Source: Candidatus Peregrinibacteria bacterium CG11_big_fil_rev_8_21_14_0_20_46_8 (GTDB taxonomy: Bacteria > Patescibacteriota > Gracilibacteria > UBA1369 > UM-FILTER-53-11). Taken from it: DNA of 6,084 bases. A program made the translations under genes and the position numbers. Below the pieces are notes generated by a model. That model made no database searches. It was not told the DNA's origin and saw only the letters and a program-made list of their open reading frames with translations. Below, piece by piece: positions 4,717-6,084 of the stretch. Location of the stretch: NCBI GenBank assembly GCA_002796025.1, contig PCVQ01000009.1, forward strand, positions 1 through 6,084, read 5' to 3'. Numbering within the stretch: the first letter of the stretch is position 1; every line of letters starts with the position of its first letter.

Positions 4717-5124
4717 TTATAAGGTAAAGCGCTCTCTGTCAAAGAAAAACAAAAACCATTTTTGGGGATTACTTAGACTATTATAGTAATTTTGCGATAT
4801 TTCGGCGGCCCGCTCCTGAGGAGAAACATACTGTTTGCGCTCGGGCGCCAAGATTATAACTTCCTCACCGGGCCGCACTAAACCAAAATTTTGCTTTGCG
4901 ATCTTCTCCTTATATTCAGGAGAACTGTAGTATTCAAAGTCCGAAGCGAGCCGCTTATTTTCTTCTGCAAGCCGCTCGTTCTCTTGCGCCGCGGTCTCAA
5001 TAAAACGGTCTATCTGATAACTTTTATAGAGCGAAGTTGTGAGCACATAGAGCATATATGCCAGCAGGATAAATTCGGCTATAAGAATTATCTTCGTTGT
5101 GCGAGAGATGTGTGGCGCTAACAT
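4717..5124 (-). CDS. ftsB: FtsB/DivIC-type septum formation initiator protein
   Basis: 135 residues from ATG 5124. The plan is that of FtsB/DivIC, a bitopic division protein that bridges FtsL and FtsQ/DivIB in the divisome: a short cytoplasmic N-terminus, one membrane span (~11-29, KIILIAEFILLAYMLYVLT), a coiled coil (~38-63, IETAAQENERLAEENKRLA), then the conserved EKIAKQNFGLVRPGEEVIIL (73-92). The tail, with NPQKWFLFFF, is longer than in E. coli FtsB. ATG 5124 is chosen because it puts the membrane span near the N-terminus; upstream ATGs at 5145 and 5232 add non-homologous sequence and run into or across the murC start. A -10-like TATACT ends 6 bp before the ATG and no Shine-Dalgarno is seen. 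The tRNA cluster follows in the same direction, and the divergent neighbour murC fits a wall/division locus. Confidence 0.88.
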   Translation of the reverse strand: MLAPHISRTTKIILIAEFILLAYMLYVLTTSLYKSYQIDRFIETAAQENERLAEENKRLASDFEYYSSPEYKEKIAKQNFGLVRPGEEVIILAPERKQYVSPQERAAEISQNYYNSLSNPQKWFLFFFDRERFTL

Positions 5125-5130
5125 AGCTTT

Positions 5131-5140
5131 AGTATACAAT
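5131..5140. promoter_or_regulatory. Shared, near-symmetric -10 region of ftsB and murC
   Basis: The 22-bp gap between the two divergent starts centres on GTATAC (5132-5137). Reading minus gives TATACT (plus 5131-5136) ending 6 bp before ATG 5124. Reading plus gives TACAAT (5135-5140) ending 6 bp before GTG 5147. Each matches five of six -10 bases. No clear -35 is visible in either direction. Transcripts would begin at or next to the start codons. Confidence 0.4.
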
Positions 5141-5146
5141 ATCATC

Positions 5147-6084
5147 GTGGAAAAGGCGCACATACACTTCATTGGCATCGGCGGGTCGGGCATGAGCGCG
5201 CTCGCGGCAATTTTGCATAAACAAGGCCACACAGTCAGCGGCAGTGATCAGCAGCGCTCTGCCACAACCGATCATCTCAAAAAAATCGGGGTGAAAATTT
5301 TTATTGGGCACTATGCGCATAATATTCCAAAGCAGACTCAGTACGTTGTGCATTCGCTTGCGATTCCAAAATCGAATCCGGAGCTGCGCGAGGCGCGCCG
5401 CCGAAAAGTAGAGACCTACGCATATCCCCAAACCGTTGGCCACCTGAGCCGCTTTTACTACACCATCGCGATATGCGGCACGCATGGCAAGACAACAACT
5501 ACAGCCATGGTTGCAAAGATCTTAATTGAGAATGGATTTGATCCGACCGTAATTGTTGGCAGCAAGTTAGATTTTTTGGATGGCCAGAACTATCGTGTTG
5601 GAAAAAGTAAATTTCTCGTACTGGAGGCATGCGAGTATCAAAAAGCATTTCTCAATTATTTTCCGAATGCAATTGTGGTCCTTAATATAGAGCCCGACCA
5701 CTTCGACGCATTCAAAAATGAGCGAGAATACCACAAAGTCTTTGACGATTTTATTGCGCGGCTGCCGGACGATGGAATATTAATACAACCTCAAAAGCCG
5801 TCCGCACTTCCATTCAAACTTAAAGTGCCCGGCAAACACAATATGGCAAATGCCGCAGCAGCAATGAAGGTGTGTGAGACACTCGGCGTTCCGCGAACAA
5901 AAATCAAAAAAAGTTTACAGAGCTTTCAGGGTTCTGCGCGCCGCTTTGAAATAAAAGGCAAGATCGGCCGCACGATCGTTATCGACGACTTTGCGCATCA
6001 TCCAACGGAAATCCGTGCAACTCTCCAGGCCGCGCGCGAAAAATATCCCAAGAAAAAAATCTGCGTGATCTTTCAGCCGCATCA
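5147..6084 (+). CDS. murC: UDP-N-acetylmuramate--L-alanine ligase (MurC-type Mur ligase), 3' end outside window
   Basis: MurC adds L-Ala to UDP-MurNAc with ATP, the first peptide step in cytoplasmic peptidoglycan precursor synthesis. Visible: the UDP-binding motif HFIGIGGSGMSALA (7-20), GSD (32-34), ATP loop GTHGKTTTT (111-119), LEACEY (159-164, family EADES/EADEY), NIEPDHFD (180-187, metal/ATP region), GKHNMANAAAA (229-239), then SARRFE and DDFAHHPTE (280-288), FQPH (309-312). These order as in MurC; Mpl is the close alternative, but FQPH and HFIGIGG favour MurC. GTG 5147 gives the normal N-terminus; ATG 5108 would add 13 residues overlapping ftsB. Between NIEPDH and GKHN there are only ~45 residues where E. 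coli has roughly 90, so the central domain is shortened. About 100-130 C-terminal residues are beyond the window. Confidence 0.9.
   Translation, partial: MEKAHIHFIGIGGSGMSALAAILHKQGHTVSGSDQQRSATTDHLKKIGVKIFIGHYAHNIPKQTQYVVHSLAIPKSNPELREARRRKVETYAYPQTVGHLSRFYYTIAICGTHGKTTTTAMVAKILIENGFDPTVIVGSKLDFLDGQNYRVGKSKFLVLEACEYQKAFLNYFPNAIVVLNIEPDHFDAFKNEREYHKVFDDFIARLPDDGILIQPQKPSALPFKLKVPGKHNMANAAAAMKVCETLGVPRTKIKKSLQSFQGSARRFEIKGKIGRTIVIDDFAHHPTEIRATLQAAREKYPKKKICVIFQPH

Noticed and set aside
4449..4742. Minus-strand open frame of 97 codons with GGAVAAR repeats and an EVAGSNPAPAT stretch.
   Set aside because: It is the translation of the intact tRNA-fMet and its broken copy; EVAGSNPAPAT-like peptides are a known artefact of translating tRNA genes.
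5108..5146. ATG 5108 as the murC start.
   Set aside because: It would add 13 residues overlapping ftsB; GTG 5147 gives the family-typical short N-terminus. It is not fully excluded.
5125..5232. Longer ftsB starting at 5232 or 5145.
   Set aside because: The added residues are antisense to the conserved murC N-terminus or sit ahead of the normal short cytoplasmic tail.
1..6084. CRISPR array, insertion sequence, transposase or phage genes.
   Set aside because: No regularly spaced repeats, no terminal inverted repeats flanking a coding region, and no recognisable transposase, integrase or phage product were seen on either strand.

Overview
The window looks like a compact genome fragment from a Candidate Phyla Radiation (Patescibacteria, probably Parcubacteria-like) bacterium. 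This rests on gene content and style and was not tested by a search. The 552-residue Cys-rich multi-zinc-ribbon protein is of a type I associate with Parcubacteria. Coding sequences are tightly packed and their ends overlap. None of the six visible start codons has a Shine-Dalgarno sequence. The MurC-type ligase appears shortened. The organism keeps ribosomal protein bL9, which some CPR lineages lack.

Layout: (1) 1-795, plus strand: the 3' part of rplI (bL9), then a ruvX/yqgF-type gene in a probable operon. (2) 777-1550, minus strand: a TrmB-like winged-helix regulator whose 3' end overlaps ruvX by 19 bp. (3) 1551-1694: a 144-bp AT-rich divergent promoter region. (4) 1695-3353, plus strand: the Cys-rich zinc-ribbon protein, whose last codons run 22 bp into an oppositely oriented tRNA gene. 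(5) 3332-4699, minus strand: in transcription order, a broken initiator-tRNA copy, the intact initiator tRNA-fMet, an unrecognised 333-residue protein, and a second CAT-anticodon tRNA. (6) 4717-5124, minus strand: an FtsB/DivIC-type division protein just upstream of the tRNAs. (7) 5147-6084, plus strand: a MurC-type Mur ligase, cut by the window end and diverging from ftsB across only 22 bp.

Functional themes are translation (bL9, initiator tRNA, second CAT tRNA), the cell envelope and division (MurC, FtsB), and one divergent regulator/zinc-protein pair of unknown purpose. The most unusual stretch is 4523-4701. It holds a tandem, dead copy of the initiator tRNA that carries two 17-nt perfect hairpins of the same design (NCCCGAT-N3-ATCGGGN). 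One hairpin exactly replaces the anticodon arm, and the other sits in an insertion that splits the acceptor strand. Also notable are a non-canonical initiator tRNA (A29:U41 in place of the first of the three G:C pairs), an Asp-to-Asn change at a predicted RuvX catalytic position, a MurC central domain about 45 residues shorter than the E. coli protein, and -10-like elements so close to several start codons that leaderless mRNAs are likely.
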